Assembly (NCBI GenBank): GCA_963792365.1
Contig: CAWBVW010000007.1
Span: 1 to 64,000, forward strand
DNA: 64,000 nucleotides
Source of the DNA: JAOUGY01 sp963792365
Lineage (GTDB): Bacteria > Actinomycetota > Acidimicrobiia > Spongiisociales > ZC4RG35
Direction of reading: 5' to 3'
The notes under the pieces are model-generated. The model saw nothing but the letters and a program-made list of their open reading frames with translations. It did no database searches and was not told the DNA's origin. A program made the translations under genes and the position numbers. This document shows positions 8,510 to 16,499 of the stretch, one piece after another (within the stretch, counting starts at the first letter, position 1; every line of letters begins with the position of its first letter).

Positions 8510-9553
8510 ATGGTTGATGGTGTGAAGGCCGGGTCGGTGACACTCATCGACGTGGCGCGAGAAGTTGGCGTGCATCCCTCGACCGTCTCGCGGGCGCTCG
8601 ACCCGGTGCGGAGCGAGATGGTGCGGGAGTCGACGCGACGTGAGATCCTCGAGACTGCGTCGCGGCTCGGATACCGACCTCACATGGGAGCTCGAAGCCT
8701 GCAGAGCGGGCGCACCGCAACCGTTGGGGTTGTGGCCGCCGACCTCGGCAATACGTTCGTGACACCGATCATCCACGGCATAGCCGCTTCGATCGAACCA
8801 TCGGGCTTCCTTCCGATGATCGCCGAGACCGAGGACGACTCCGGGCGCCTCGTACGCATCATCGACCACATGCTCAGCAGACGTGTCGATGCGATCGTCG
8901 TCGTGGCCGCACGCAACGGCGACCAGGACATGCTCGAACAGGCGGCGACGCTCGTTCCGATGGTGATCGCCGGCCGTCCGCTCGAGGGATCCCAACTCCC
9001 CCATGTGATCCACGACGACGTGGGCGGAGGTGCGTTGGCGGCGAAGCACCTCGCCGATCTCGGTCACCGCAACGTGGCACAGCTACACGGCCCGATCGAT
9101 GTCGCGAACTTCCCTCGACGCGCCAGGGGGTTCACTGCAGAGGCGCGGCGAAGGAAGATCCATGAGTCCACAATCGGTCTGGCGGCGACTTCGCCGAGCA
9201 TCGAAGAGGGGAGTCGGCTAATGGCGGCGATGCTCGAAGGCGACGAACTGCCGACCGGCGTGTTCGCGGACAACGACCTCATGGCCCTCGGCGCCATGGC
9301 CGAGTTGTCGGCTGCCGGGCTGAGCGTGCCGGACGACATCTCGCTCGTCGGCTACAACGACCTGCCCACCGTCGGCCACCTCCAGCCACCCCTCACCACG
9401 GTCCGCTACCCCAGCCGCGAAGTCGGCGAGCGCGCCGGCAGCGTGGCGCTGGCCCTGTTGGCCGGAGACCAGCCAGCCAGCATCACCCTCGAACCAGACC
9501 TGATGATCCGCCGTTCCACCGCTGCACCCAGGGAACCCGCCCCCAAGGAGTGA
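8510..9553 (+). CDS. LacI-family transcriptional repressor
   Basis: A 347-aa regulator. The helix-turn-helix occupies residues about 10-30 (VTLIDVAREVGVHPSTVSRA), followed by a hinge helix and a periplasmic-binding-protein-like effector domain (about 65-340) with the family-typical FADNDLMALGAM and DDISLVGYND segments. LacI proteins recognise palindromes with a central CG, exactly the form of the CAAnCGnTTG sites found seven times in this window, two of them flanking the gene's own neighbourhood (7517 and 10518). I see no such site in its own 51-base leader, so it may be co-transcribed with the upstream dehydrogenase behind O3. The effector is unknown. Confidence 0.92.
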   Translation: MVDGVKAGSVTLIDVAREVGVHPSTVSRALDPVRSEMVRESTRREILETASRLGYRPHMGARSLQSGRTATVGVVAADLGNTFVTPIIHGIAASIEPSGFLPMIAETEDDSGRLVRIIDHMLSRRVDAIVVVAARNGDQDMLEQAATLVPMVIAGRPLEGSQLPHVIHDDVGGGALAAKHLADLGHRNVAQLHGPIDVANFPRRARGFTAEARRRKIHESTIGLAATSPSIEEGSRLMAAMLEGDELPTGVFADNDLMALGAMAELSAAGLSVPDDISLVGYNDLPTVGHLQPPLTTVRYPSREVGERAGSVALALLAGDQPASITLEPDLMIRRSTAAPREPAPKE

Positions 9554-9581
9554 GGACGGCTACGCAACTCGGGTTGCATGG

Positions 9582-9606
9582 CCAACTGCCAACTGCCAAC
9601 TGCCAA
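9582..9606. repeat. Heptanucleotide tandem repeat, CCAACTG family
   Basis: Three perfect CCAACTG units (9582-9602) followed by CCAA, just after the LacI gene in a 217-base spacer. Confidence 0.8.
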
Positions 9607-9678
9607 TCACCTGGCCAACAGGTACCGGTGCGCCCAGATCCGTAGAGACGAACCTTCCTCACATTGGCGACTGTGGAT

Positions 9679-9706
9679 GTCGGCCGTCGGCCGTCTGCGG
9701 TCGGCC
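9679..9706. repeat. Degenerate heptanucleotide tandem repeat, GTCGGCC family
   Basis: Four consecutive 7-base units: GTCGGCC, GTCGGCC, GTCTGCG, GTCGGCC. It is in the same spacer as the CCAACTG repeat. The reverse-complement form (CCGACAG) appears at 32421-32441. Confidence 0.75.
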
Positions 9707-9770
9707 GGGCAACCCTCGCGATCCGGACACCCGCGACAGAGCCTGTGAACGGGTGCGAGCGAAGGGAGCT

Positions 9771-10469
9771 CTAGGTGTGCAGCCACCCTCCGTCGACTCG
9801 TAGATCGACTCCGTTCACCGCTGAGTTCTCCAGGAGGAACACGGTTGCGTCTACGACTTCTTTGGTGGTCACGAGGCGACCGAGTGGTGTCCGGGCGACG
9901 AGGTCATCCAGAACGCCTGCGGGCTTTGCCATCCAGTATGGATGATCCCCGACGACGGCAGGATGGATGGCGTTGAAGCGGCGAGGCTTCAGCTCGACGA
10001 CCATCGTTCGGACGAGCGTGCTGATACCGCCGTTCACGGTCGTGACCGTGGTCGAACCCGGATACGGTCGATCCTTTGCCATCCCCCCGAACAAGACCGT
10101 CGAAGAGTCTGGGCCCATGCGATCGAGCAGAGCATTGACCACTGCGGTGTATCCCACCAGTTTGGTCGTGACGAGGCCGATGGCCCGGTCGATGTCGTAG
10201 TCGGCCACGCTGTTCTCGTCGCGATCGATGGCCGAGACGACAAGCCGGTCGACCGCACCGACGTGGGCGAGGCCTGCAGCGACGTCTTTGGGCTTGGACA
10301 AGTCCACGGTGGCGACCCCGACGTCGGCACCGATTTCGGCGGCGACGGCCCGGTTCCTCTCGTCGTTGCGGCCGGCGATCACCACCGACCTGCCCTCTCT
10401 CACATAATGCTCGGCCACCCCTCGGCCCAACCCGGCCGTCCCCCCGATCACCACGACAGCTTCAGACAT
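9771..10469 (-). CDS. Short-chain dehydrogenase-like protein lacking the YxxxK motif
   Basis: A 232-aa Rossmann protein. The nucleotide-binding glycines are GGTAGLGRG (residues 9-17), followed by AGRN, which suggests NADPH. The C-terminus LRVDGGWLHT is standard for SDR enzymes. In the catalytic region the usual Ser and Tyr-x-x-x-Lys are absent: residues 127-151 read FGGM then STTVTTVNGGIS. Either it uses another mechanism or it is not a typical alcohol dehydrogenase. AGGAGGAG precedes ATG 10469; starts further upstream overlap operator O4. It is divergent from the bicupin at 10568, with O4 between them. Confidence 0.8.
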   Translation of the reverse strand: MSEAVVVIGGTAGLGRGVAEHYVREGRSVVIAGRNDERNRAVAAEIGADVGVATVDLSKPKDVAAGLAHVGAVDRLVVSAIDRDENSVADYDIDRAIGLVTTKLVGYTAVVNALLDRMGPDSSTVLFGGMAKDRPYPGSTTVTTVNGGISTLVRTMVVELKPRRFNAIHPAVVGDHPYWMAKPAGVLDDLVARTPLGRLVTTKEVVDATVFLLENSAVNGVDLRVDGGWLHT

Positions 10470-10517
10470 CGTCTCCTCCTCGACAGCGCTCTGGTAAGTT
10501 CGCCGCATGATGGCATT

Positions 10518-10527
10518 CAAACGCTTG
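10518..10527. promoter_or_regulatory. LacI-type operator O4, CAAACGCTTG
   Basis: Same variant as O3, here followed by CAG as in O5-O7. It lies in the divergent promoter between the SDR-like gene (start 10469) and the second bicupin (start 10568). Confidence 0.65.
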
Positions 10528-10567
10528 CAGTGCGCGCGCCGTCTGCACTGAACGCTGGAAGGACCCC

Positions 10568-11464
10568 ATGTCGAAACGCCACATCGTGCTCAATGCCGAT
10601 CAGATGAATGCAACCGTGCCGGAGGCATTCGCATCGAAGAGCGCCGGGTACACCCGATGGTCGATGGTCGATCACACAGGTCCCGCGGTTCACACGGGCT
10701 TTGGGATCAATGTTCTGGAGCCAGGTGGCAGCCTCGATCTGCATCTCCATTCGTTCGAGGAGTCGTTCTACGTGCTGGAGGGTGAGGCGATCTGTGACAC
10801 CCCGGAGGCCTCGGTGCAGCTGGTACCCGGCGACTACGGGGTCGTGCCGATTGGCGCTCCTCACCGGTGGAGAAACGAGAGCGACGCTCCGGTGCGGTGG
10901 GCCGACATGATGGCGCCACAACCTCAGCCGGGGTTCGACGGCGACACCTTCTTCGTGCCCGAGGGCGCGCAGAGGTCGAAGACGATCGCGGTCGATCCCC
11001 GCGACCCGCGCACACGGTCCTTCGGGCACATCGACGGGGCCAACATGGATCCTTCGATGCAGACCCAGGACATGCTTGCGGTCTCGGCGAGCATGCGCAC
11101 CGCCCTACTGGTCTACAGCGGCATCACGGTGAAGATGATGGTGGACTCGGACCTGGGCGCTCAGCTCCAGACGATGTTCATGGTGCAATACGAGCCTCGT
11201 GGCCTCGCCGGTGCTCACGACCACCCCCTCGAGGAGACCTACCTGATCCTGGACGGGGAGGTCGACGCCTGGTTCGACGGCGAGCACTTCAGGATGAAGC
11301 CAGGCGACGTCGCCTTCGCCGGAGTGGGATGCGTTCACGAGTTCAAGAACCCCACCGACTCGATCGTCCGTTGGCTCGAGACCCAGGCTCCCCAACCGCC
11401 CGCCCGCCACAGCTACAGATTCGCACGCGACTGGACCTATCTACGCGAGACGCTCGAAGGCTGA
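10568..11464 (+). CDS. Bicupin protein (paralogue of the bicupin at 6629)
   Basis: A 298-aa two-domain cupin. Domain 1 (about 45-115) has LHLHSFEESFYVLEG and PGDYGVVPIGAPHRW; domain 2 (about 205-275) has AHDHPLEETYLILDG and PGDVAFAGVGCVHEF. Metal-binding histidines and glutamates look intact in both. Its order and conserved blocks match the bicupin at 6629, and both genes sit next to a nucleotide-dependent oxidoreductase across an O3/O4-type operator. A small-molecule dioxygenase, isomerase or amidohydrolase function is possible; none can be chosen. GGAAGGACC precedes the start. Confidence 0.82.
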   Translation: MSKRHIVLNADQMNATVPEAFASKSAGYTRWSMVDHTGPAVHTGFGINVLEPGGSLDLHLHSFEESFYVLEGEAICDTPEASVQLVPGDYGVVPIGAPHRWRNESDAPVRWADMMAPQPQPGFDGDTFFVPEGAQRSKTIAVDPRDPRTRSFGHIDGANMDPSMQTQDMLAVSASMRTALLVYSGITVKMMVDSDLGAQLQTMFMVQYEPRGLAGAHDHPLEETYLILDGEVDAWFDGEHFRMKPGDVAFAGVGCVHEFKNPTDSIVRWLETQAPQPPARHSYRFARDWTYLRETLEG

Positions 11465-11554
11465 CGCGGACGTCACGACACGAGAGCTCTCGAGCCACGG
11501 ACCGATTCCTTCTCGGGTACCGAACAGACCGACAACGAAAGCCAGGAGAAAACG

Positions 11555-11941
11555 ATGATCGACGACAGAACCCGCGAACTCGCAAACGGCGCCAACTACG
11601 CCGTCTTCTCGAGTGTGCTTCCCAACGGACATCCCCAGACGCACATGATGTGGGTCGACGCCGACGACGAGCACATCCTCGTGAACACCGAAGTACACCG
11701 CCAGAAGTTCAAGAACCTCCAGCGAAACCCGAAGGTGACGGTTCTGATCATGGAGACCGGCAATCCGTGGGGGTGGAGCGAAGTTCGTGGCTCGGTGGTC
11801 GATACCGTCACCGGACCGGAGGCACGAGCGCACATCGACACTCTTGCCAAGAAGTACCTCGGCAAGGACGAGTACCCGAATCCCATCCAGTCCGAGCGGG
11901 TGATCGTCAAGATCCGTCCCGACAAGATCATTGCGCGATGA
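11555..11941 (+). CDS. PPOX-fold, F420-type flavin/deazaflavin enzyme
   Basis: A 128-aa split-barrel protein of the pyridoxamine-5-phosphate-oxidase-like superfamily. Diagnostic segments are YAVFSSVLPNGHPQTHMMWV (residues 13-32), RQKFKNLQRNPKVTVLI and GSVVDTVTG. Small actinobacterial members of this size commonly bind F420 and reduce or oxidise small molecules, but FMN or heme binding is possible. AGGAGAAAA precedes ATG. It follows the bicupin by 90 bases on the same strand and probably shares its promoter. Substrate unknown. Confidence 0.8.
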   Translation: MIDDRTRELANGANYAVFSSVLPNGHPQTHMMWVDADDEHILVNTEVHRQKFKNLQRNPKVTVLIMETGNPWGWSEVRGSVVDTVTGPEARAHIDTLAKKYLGKDEYPNPIQSERVIVKIRPDKIIAR

Positions 11942-11978
11942 CCGCGATGCGACGCAAACCGTGCGCAGAGGCACGGTC

Positions 11979-12014
11979 TTGACAGGGCTTCCACCGTGGT
12001 AGTTCAATCGATTG
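11979..12014 (+). promoter_or_regulatory. Promoter with LacI-type operator O5
   Basis: A consensus -35 element TTGACA (11979-11984) is followed about 16-19 bases later by AT-rich TAGTTCAAT, a weak -10. The CAATCGATTG operator (12005-12014, then CAG) overlaps that -10 position. This is a textbook place for steric repression of the downstream M24-E1alpha-E1beta operon, whose start codon is at 12057. The -10 assignment is tentative. Confidence 0.65.
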
Positions 12015-12056
12015 CAGAGCCTCGCACGAGCACCGGACACCGAGGAGGACCCGATC

Positions 12057-13310
12057 ATGAGTGAGTTTCCCGTAGCGACGACCCCGTCGCCAGGCCTGAT
12101 GGCCGTCGATTGGGAGGAACGGGTCAATTTCGAGCGTCTCCGCGAGTACAGGACCGCCCGAGTACGCGAGCAACTCGATGCGTTCGGTCTCGGTGCACTC
12201 CTTCTGTTCGAGACATCCAATATTCGCTACGCAACGTCGACCACGATCGGGTATTGGGCGTTCAACAAAGGCGAACGGTGGGCTCTGATCACTCGCAACG
12301 ATCGCCCCAAGATCTGGGACTTCGGATCTGCCGCCAAGGCTCACCGTCTCCAACTACCGCACTTGTTCGACGAGAAGAACTCGATCGGAGGCAACACCGG
12401 TCTCCAGGGCGCCATCGGCCCGGAGGCTGGGTTGCACGACCGAGCCGCGCAGGAGATCGCTGCCGCCCTGCGGGACGCAGGCGTGGCGAATGAGCCGATC
12501 GGCGTGGACATGTCCGAGACATCGGTGTTCCTGGCGCTTCAGAAGGAAGGCATCAACGTCGTCGACGGCCAGCAACCAATGATGCACGCACGGGAGATCA
12601 AGAACCAGGACGAGATCATGCTCCTGACCCAGGCATCGGCCATGGTCGACGGCGTCTACCAGGACATCTTCGAGGCCCTCAAGCCGGGCATCCGGGAATC
12701 CGACATCGTCGCGCTTGCCCACGCACGGCTCTTCGAGATGGGCTCCGAGTTCGTCGAGGCGATCAACTCGATCGCCGGCGAACGATGCTCGCCCCACCCC
12801 CACGTGTTCAGCGACCGGATGATCCGACCCGGCGATCAGGCCTACTTCGACATAATCCACGCCTACAACGGCTACCGCACGTGTTACTACCGCACCTTCG
12901 TGGTGGGGCGTGCGACGCAGGCCCACCGGGACGCGTTCAAGCAAGCACGCGAATGGATGGACATGGCCATCGACAGGGTTCGACCCGGCAACACCACCGA
13001 CCAGATCGCCCAGGTGTGGCCCAAGGCGCCGGAGTTCGGGTTCGAGGACGAGATGGACGCCTTCGGGCTCCAGTTCGGTCACGGCGTGGGCATCGGGCTC
13101 CACGAACGGCCGATCATCTCGAGGCTGAACTCTCTCGACGACCCGATCGAGATCAAGGAAGGCATGTACTTCGCTCTCGAAACGTACGCCCCCGCAGGCG
13201 ACGGCCGATCGGCGGCGCGAATCGAAGAAATGATGGTCGTCACTGCCGAGGGCCCCAAGGTCACCACCCTCTTCCCGTGTGAGGAGTTGATGGTCGCCAA
13301 TGAGTACTGA
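12057..13310 (+). CDS. M24-family Xaa-Pro peptidase-like protein
   Basis: A 417-aa protein with an N-terminal creatinase-like domain (about 20-165) and a C-terminal M24 domain. Of the five usual metal ligands, four are visible: Asp in YFDII (about 264), His in GHGVGIGLH (about 340-348), Glu in ALETYAP (about 374) and Glu in RIEEMM (about 389). The second Asp position reads RTCYYRT, so Cys replaces Asp. It may be a single-metal or altered-specificity hydrolase of an amide or C-N bond. GAGGAGGA precedes ATG 12057. It overlaps the E1-alpha gene by 11 bases, so it probably supplies a substrate to that oxidative branch. Confidence 0.82.
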   Translation: MSEFPVATTPSPGLMAVDWEERVNFERLREYRTARVREQLDAFGLGALLLFETSNIRYATSTTIGYWAFNKGERWALITRNDRPKIWDFGSAAKAHRLQLPHLFDEKNSIGGNTGLQGAIGPEAGLHDRAAQEIAAALRDAGVANEPIGVDMSETSVFLALQKEGINVVDGQQPMMHAREIKNQDEIMLLTQASAMVDGVYQDIFEALKPGIRESDIVALAHARLFEMGSEFVEAINSIAGERCSPHPHVFSDRMIRPGDQAYFDIIHAYNGYRTCYYRTFVVGRATQAHRDAFKQAREWMDMAIDRVRPGNTTDQIAQVWPKAPEFGFEDEMDAFGLQFGHGVGIGLHERPIISRLNSLDDPIEIKEGMYFALETYAPAGDGRSAARIEEMMVVTAEGPKVTTLFPCEELMVANEY

Positions 13311-14373
13311 GGCCTACGACCCCCAACTCGTCGACTACTCGACCCGGCCGCCGCGCCTCCCCGATCCCGTGGACGAGGCGAACGACCGTCTCGACATTCC
13401 TGTCAGCGTTCGGCGCAGGTTGTACCGCCGTCAGCAAGAGCTGAGACAGTTCGAGAAGCGGGCCTACGACCTGTTCATGCAGAACCTCGTGAAGGGCACG
13501 AGCCATCTCTCGCTCGGGATGGAAGCGGTGTCTGCCGGTTTCGCGGAGGCGATGAACGAGGACGACTTCGTGTTCGCCACTTATCGGGGCCACGCCCACA
13601 CCCTCTCGAAGGGTGCCGAGATGGGCCCGGTCCTGGCCGAGCTGCTCGGCCGAGAGAACGGGATCCTGCAGGGCAAAGGCGGCTCGATGCACCTCACGCT
13701 GGCCGAGAAGAACATGATGGGGAGCTACGCCATCATCGGCGCCCACCTGTGCATTGCCAATGGAGCCGCTTGGTCGGCCCAGATGCGAGGCACGGACCAG
13801 GTCGCCGTCTGCTTCTTCGGCGACGGGACCACCAACATCGGTGCCTTCCACGAGGCCCTCAATTTTGCGGTGGTGTGGAATCTGCCAGTGGTCTTCGTGT
13901 GCGAGAACAACCTGTACATGGAGTACACCCCGATCGATCTCGTGGCGGCAGTGCCGCATCCGGCCGCCGACCGAGCTGCGGCGTACGGTCTCGAACGGAT
14001 CGTCGTCGACGGCAACGACGCCGACGCCGTCTACGTCACCGCCAAGGGGGTCATCGATCGCGCCCGGTCTGGCGGAGGGCCCGCCCTGGTCGAGGCTGTC
14101 ACCTACCGCCATGGCGGACACAGCAGGGCGGATCCAGGCAAGTATCGACCCGCCGAGGAGGTCGAAGCATGGCTGGATCGCGATCCGATTCCGATGTACC
14201 ACCAGCGTCTGCTCCGGCTGGGAGCCAGCGAAGCCGAACTGACGTCGATCACCCAGGACGTGGCGCGCAGAGTCGACGCCGCCACCGAGTTCGCCAAGGC
14301 CGGCGAACCTCCCGGTGAGGACTTGTTGTTCGCCGACGTCTGGAGTGACGGAGGTGCAGCATGGCGGAACTGA
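13300..14373 (+). CDS. 2-oxoacid (pyruvate/acetoin-type) dehydrogenase E1 component, alpha subunit
   Basis: A 357-aa TPP-dependent dehydrogenase subunit. The thiamine-diphosphate motif is GDGTTNIGAF through CENN (about 174-205). GKGGSMHL (about 127) and YRGHAHTLSKG (about 90) are typical of PdhA/AcoA-type E1 alpha chains, and YRHGGHSRADPGKYR is the phosphorylation-loop region. With the beta chain it would decarboxylate a 2-oxoacid or cleave a diketone such as acetoin. No E2, E3 or lipoyl-domain gene occurs in the window, so the acyl acceptor must be encoded elsewhere or be unusual. It is translationally coupled on both sides. Confidence 0.9.
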   Translation: MSTEAYDPQLVDYSTRPPRLPDPVDEANDRLDIPVSVRRRLYRRQQELRQFEKRAYDLFMQNLVKGTSHLSLGMEAVSAGFAEAMNEDDFVFATYRGHAHTLSKGAEMGPVLAELLGRENGILQGKGGSMHLTLAEKNMMGSYAIIGAHLCIANGAAWSAQMRGTDQVAVCFFGDGTTNIGAFHEALNFAVVWNLPVVFVCENNLYMEYTPIDLVAAVPHPAADRAAAYGLERIVVDGNDADAVYVTAKGVIDRARSGGGPALVEAVTYRHGGHSRADPGKYRPAEEVEAWLDRDPIPMYHQRLLRLGASEAELTSITQDVARRVDAATEFAKAGEPPGEDLLFADVWSDGGAAWRN

Positions 14374-15335
14374 GTTATCGCGACGCCGTCGCCCTCGGCA
14401 TCGCCCAGGAGATGCGACGTGATCCGCAACTCGTGATGCTCGGCGAGGACATCGCCGGCGCCGGCGGGGTGTTCAAGACCACGGTCGGTCTTCTCGACGA
14501 GTTCGGACCACTTCGGGTTCGGGACACCCCCATCTCTGAGCAGGCCATCCTCGGTGCAGCCATGGGTGCGGCAATGACCGGCATCCCGGTGATCGCAGAG
14601 ATCATGTTCTCCGACTTCCTGGCTGTCTGTTTCGACATCGTGGCCAACGAGATGGCCAAGGCCCGCTACATGACCGGCGGCCAGGTGTCCGTGCCGGTGG
14701 TGATTCGCACCGCCAACGGAGGCGGTTCGCGCTTCGGCGCCCAACACAGCCAATCGGTCGAGAACTGGTGCATGATGATCCCTGGGCTCAAGGTCGTGGC
14801 GCCGTCGAACCCCGCCGATGTGGTGGGGCTGATGGCCGCATCCATCCGTGACCCCGATCCCGTTGTGTTCTTCGAGCACAAGACCCTGCTCGCATCAAAA
14901 GGCGAGATACCCGACGGCGAGCATGTCCTGCCGTTGGGTCAGGCAGCCATCGTGCGGGAGGGCACGGACTGCACGATCGTGGCTCTGGCACTGATGGTTC
15001 CACGTGCTCTCGAGGCCGCAGAACAACTCGCCGCCGAAGGGATCTCCGCCGAAGTGATCGACCTCCGGACTCTGGTGCCGCTCGACACCGACACCATCCT
15101 GCGCTCGGTGGCCAAGACCAGCCGGGCGTTCACCGTCGAAGAGAACCCTCGCCTCTGCGGGTGGGGAGCAGAGATCGCATCGATCGTCGCCGACGAGGCT
15201 TTCTGGGACCTCGACGGGCCGGTGGTTCGGATCACCACTCCGCACATCCCGCTGCCGGCGGCGGAGGCGTTGGAGGACATGGCGATTCCGAGCGTCGACC
15301 GAATCGTGACCGACATCCGGAAGGCGATGGGCTGA
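14361..15335 (+). CDS. 2-oxoacid (pyruvate/acetoin-type) dehydrogenase E1 component, beta subunit
   Basis: A 324-aa beta chain with the transketolase pyrimidine-binding domain (about 1-175; LGEDIAGAGGVF, ISEQAILGAAMGAAMTG, RFGAQHSQS) and the C-terminal transketolase domain (about 190-320; EVIDLRTLVPLDTDTI). The glutamate of SEQA activates TPP in this family. GACGGAGGTG precedes ATG, which lies 13 bases inside the alpha-chain gene, so the chains are co-translated. It closes an operon of M24 protein, E1 alpha and E1 beta controlled from O5. A large inverted repeat follows. Confidence 0.9.
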   Translation: MAELSYRDAVALGIAQEMRRDPQLVMLGEDIAGAGGVFKTTVGLLDEFGPLRVRDTPISEQAILGAAMGAAMTGIPVIAEIMFSDFLAVCFDIVANEMAKARYMTGGQVSVPVVIRTANGGGSRFGAQHSQSVENWCMMIPGLKVVAPSNPADVVGLMAASIRDPDPVVFFEHKTLLASKGEIPDGEHVLPLGQAAIVREGTDCTIVALALMVPRALEAAEQLAAEGISAEVIDLRTLVPLDTDTILRSVAKTSRAFTVEENPRLCGWGAEIASIVADEAFWDLDGPVVRITTPHIPLPAAEALEDMAIPSVDRIVTDIRKAMG

Positions 15336-15343
15336 GACGAGAT

Positions 15344-15398
15344 CGGGTTTTGGTGCACAAAAGGCGTGAATAGCGCACTTTTTGTGCACCAAAACCCG
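15344..15398. terminator. Bidirectional terminator or dispersed inverted repeat
   Basis: A perfect 19-bp inverted repeat: arms 15344-15362 and 15380-15398, each containing TTTTGGTGCACAAAA or its complement, around a 17-base spacer. It lies between convergent genes, 8 bases after the E1-beta stop. Base-paired A/T-rich and G/C-rich tracts fit a bidirectional terminator, but the long perfect arms would also fit a mobile or dispersed intergenic repeat. Confidence 0.65.
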
Positions 15399-15429
15399 CC
15401 TGGCAGGGGGTCGCGGCGCCGGACCGGCC

Positions 15430-16446
15430 TCAGATGCCGAAGAGTTGGGCTGCGTTTCCGCCTTTGATGGCGTCGAGCTCGGCTTCGCTCAGATCCGGAA
15501 CCGAGTCGATTAGACCCACGGGATCGGTCTCGGCCATGTCGAAGGGGAAGTCCGTGCCGAGCATCACGCGATCGGAGCCGACCGTGTCGATGAGGAACCT
15601 CAGGTAATGCGGCTGGAACACCATGGTGTCGTAGAAGAGCTTCTTCATGTAGTGACTCGGCGGGTTGTCGGGGATGTTCGCCCTGGTTTCCGGCCGGACC
15701 TTCCAGGTGTGATCGGAGCGGGCCGTGTAGAAGGGCAGGTAGCCGCCTCCGTGAAGCAGCACGAGCTTGAGGTCCGGCAGCTCCTCGAACAGACCGGAGA
15801 AGATCAGCCGATTGGCGGCCACCATCGTCTCGAGCGGGTTGCCGATGCAGTTGGTCATGAAATAGTCGCCGAACCTCTGGGACTCCGGGTACCCGTTGGG
15901 GTGCAGGATCACCGGAATCCCCTTGGCCGCCACGGCCTGCCAGAAGGGACGAAACCTCGCTTCGTCGAGGTTGTGTTCGTCGACGGTGCCACCGATCTGT
16001 AGGCCCAGCGCCCCGAGGTCGTCGACCGCTCGGTCCATCTCGGCGATGGCCATGTCGACGTCTTGAAGCGGAACCGTCGCACCGTAGAGCCGGTAACGGT
16101 CGGGATGGTCGGAGACGGCTTGGGCGAGGTTGTCGTTCTGCATGCGGGCCGCCTCGGCGGCCACAGACGAGGGCGCCCAGTAGAAGTACTCAGACACGAA
16201 CGTGGCGAGACCCTGGATGTCGACGCCCATTTCGTCCATGTACTCGATGCGTGCCGCGGGATCGGTGAGCTGGGCGGCGATGGTGGGGATCATCACCTTG
16301 TTGTGAGCCTTTGAATCCTCACCCATGAAGTAGTCGTAAGGCTCATACTCGGGTCGCCGATGCGACTCCACCAACGACCGGCATTCCGGCGTCGCCAGGT
16401 GGCAATGGATGTCGATGCGGGGCTGACGAGGGTCGGCTGCGGCCAT
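15430..16446 (-). CDS. ACMSD-like amidohydrolase/decarboxylase (paralogue 2)
   Basis: A 338-aa TIM-barrel metal hydrolase. It shows IHCHL near residue 12, ILHPNGY in mid-barrel, the block LHGGGYLPFYTARSD and GTDFPFDMAE near the C-terminus, and ends NAAQLFGI as its paralogues do. Family members decarboxylate or hydrolyse carboxylated ring or ring-cleavage products. ATG 16446 with AAGGA upstream is preferred; ATG 16476 is possible if the transcript is leaderless from the G1 site. It is divergent from an EamA transporter across site G1, pairing an enzyme with a carrier. Confidence 0.85.
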   Translation of the reverse strand: MAAADPRQPRIDIHCHLATPECRSLVESHRRPEYEPYDYFMGEDSKAHNKVMIPTIAAQLTDPAARIEYMDEMGVDIQGLATFVSEYFYWAPSSVAAEAARMQNDNLAQAVSDHPDRYRLYGATVPLQDVDMAIAEMDRAVDDLGALGLQIGGTVDEHNLDEARFRPFWQAVAAKGIPVILHPNGYPESQRFGDYFMTNCIGNPLETMVAANRLIFSGLFEELPDLKLVLLHGGGYLPFYTARSDHTWKVRPETRANIPDNPPSHYMKKLFYDTMVFQPHYLRFLIDTVGSDRVMLGTDFPFDMAETDPVGLIDSVPDLSEAELDAIKGGNAAQLFGI

Positions 16447-16478
16447 GGTGTGGGTCCTTGGGTCGGGGAGGATCATGG

Positions 16479-16497
16479 AGAATATATCGTGTGCGAT
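16479..16497. promoter_or_regulatory. 19-bp GntR-type operator G1
   Basis: AGAATATATCGTGTGCGAT, an imperfect inverted repeat matching ATCnTATAnnnTGCAnGAT in most positions. It lies between the divergent amidohydrolase and EamA genes and ends 2 bases before the ATG of the latter. Confidence 0.6.
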
Positions 16498-16499
16498 CC

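Noticed and set aside
7493..9067. Open minus-strand extension upstream of the bicupin, giving an 812-codon frame
   Set aside because: The extension is antisense to the dehydrogenase and LacI genes, crosses operator O3 and has no family-like sequence; a good ribosome site supports the start at 7492.
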